Shown piece by piece: positions 63,571 through 64,000 of a stretch of 64,000 nt of DNA; the stretch's first letter is position 1; every line of letters starts with the position of its first letter. Position numbers and translations under genes: made by a program. Below the pieces are notes generated by a model. That model worked only from the letters and a program-made list of their open reading frames with translations. It did not search any database and was not told where the DNA came from. The stretch comes from Ruegeria pomeroyi (lineage in GTDB: Bacteria > Pseudomonadota > Alphaproteobacteria > Rhodobacterales > Rhodobacteraceae), in NCBI RefSeq assembly GCF_021405525.1, contig NZ_JAGQAG010000001.1, positions 2,170,001-2,234,000 on the forward strand, read 5' to 3'.

Positions 63571-64000
63571 GCGACAATCCCTATCAGGACGGTCGCGGCA
63601 ACAAGGATGCCTCGATCACCAACACCAAGGGCATGGGCACCATGACCCCCGCCCATCGCAAGAGCGGCCCCACGACCAAGGTCGATGGCGGTCCCTTTCT
63701 GATCGGCGACACCATGACCGGCGGTTACGGCAAGGGTCCCGATATCCTGCATGAATGCACCATCGCGGTGAACCCGGGTGAGATCGCCGTGATCGTCGGC
63801 CCCAACGGCGCCGGCAAGTCGACCGCGATGAAGGCGGTGTTCGGCATGCTCGACGTGCGCTCGGGCTCGGTCCGGCTGGATGGCGAGGACATCACCAAGC
63901 TCACCCCGCAGGACCGGGTGGTCAAGGGCATGGGGTTCGTGCCCCAGACCAACAACATCTTCACCTCGATGACGGTCGAAGAGAACCTGGAAATGGGCGC
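63567..64000 (+). CDS. ABC transporter ATP-binding protein (LivF-type), cut by window end
   Basis: About 144 residues are visible. Walker A is IVGPNGAGKSTAMK near residue 80, and FVPQTNNIFTSMTVEENL fits the Q-loop. Before the ATPase core there is an extension of about 45 residues (MSDNPYQDGRGNKDASITNT, then a Thr/Gly-rich stretch), longer than usual for LivF. The ATG at 63567 overlaps the previous stop. Permease genes are presumably beyond the window. Confidence 0.85.
   Translation, partial: MSDNPYQDGRGNKDASITNTKGMGTMTPAHRKSGPTTKVDGGPFLIGDTMTGGYGKGPDILHECTIAVNPGEIAVIVGPNGAGKSTAMKAVFGMLDVRSGSVRLDGEDITKLTPQDRVVKGMGFVPQTNNIFTSMTVEENLEMG

Overview
The window is about 64 kb of GC-rich chromosome from an alphaproteobacterium. 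The gene content points to the marine Roseobacter group of the Rhodobacteraceae, most likely Ruegeria or a close relative: a ChpT phosphotransferase with CtrA-type boxes, ornithine-lipid genes olsBA, a ribosomal protein L21 with a C-terminal extension, long PstA and PstC, an unanchored PhoR, a class II DAHP synthase, and many acyl-CoA enzymes. Genus and species are inferences from gene content; no 16S rRNA gene is present.

Layout. 1-8.8 kb: a truncated cardiolipin synthase, a deacetylase of the AcuC/HDAC type, an AI-2E-family permease, a small membrane protein, a YihY/BrkB protein, rlmE, ppx/gppA, and a Tat-exported PhoX-family phosphatase. 9.0-11.4 kb: a one-carbon operon (small 'virulence factor' family protein, MetF-like reductase, methyltetrahydrofolate methyltransferase). 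11.4-13.1 kb: an AT-richer accessory patch ending at tRNA-Ser(CGA), holding a 95-nt palindrome, a possible gene relic and one gene of unknown function. 13.2-25.1 kb: housekeeping genes (two DUF2059 genes, rplU-rpmA, a LysE exporter, a GNAT enzyme, obgE-proB-proA, chpT, olsBA, rpsB-tsf). 25.2-25.6 kb: a long intergenic region with a run of perfect hairpins that may be a small RNA. 25.6-26.8 kb: aroQ followed by a LuxR-type regulator.

26.9-41.9 kb is a CoA-thioester catabolic region: MaoC and crotonase hydratases, two adjacent acyl-CoA dehydrogenases, two SDR dehydrogenases, a nitronate-monooxygenase-like flavoprotein, an unusual histidine-phosphatase protein directly followed by an APH-type kinase, an IclR regulator, a serine hydrolase, acetoacetyl-CoA synthetase and a TesB thioesterase. 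The kinase beside the acyl-CoA dehydrogenases recalls the LvaA/ACAD10/ACAD11 systems, which phosphorylate 4-hydroxyacyl-CoAs. The substrate here is unknown.

41.9-46.9 kb: an SDR, a SulP transporter, and glutaryl-CoA dehydrogenase divergent from a LysR regulator. 47-54.4 kb: the full phosphate regulon on the minus strand (phoR, pstS, pstC, pstA, pstB, phoU, phoB), with two arrays of 11-nt-spaced Pho half-sites before pstS. 54.4-58.9 kb: a gamma-carbonic anhydrase family protein, gmk, yicC, a PAS-domain protein behind CtrA-type boxes, and DAHP synthase. 59-64 kb: a GlxA-type regulator, a PQQ-type sugar dehydrogenase family protein, and the start of a branched-chain amino-acid-type ABC transporter cut by the window end.

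The best candidates for undescribed biology are the accessory patch at 11.4-13.0 kb, the hairpin array at 25.25-25.41 kb, the kinase/phosphatase-like pair in the catabolic cluster, and the aroQ-luxR operon.
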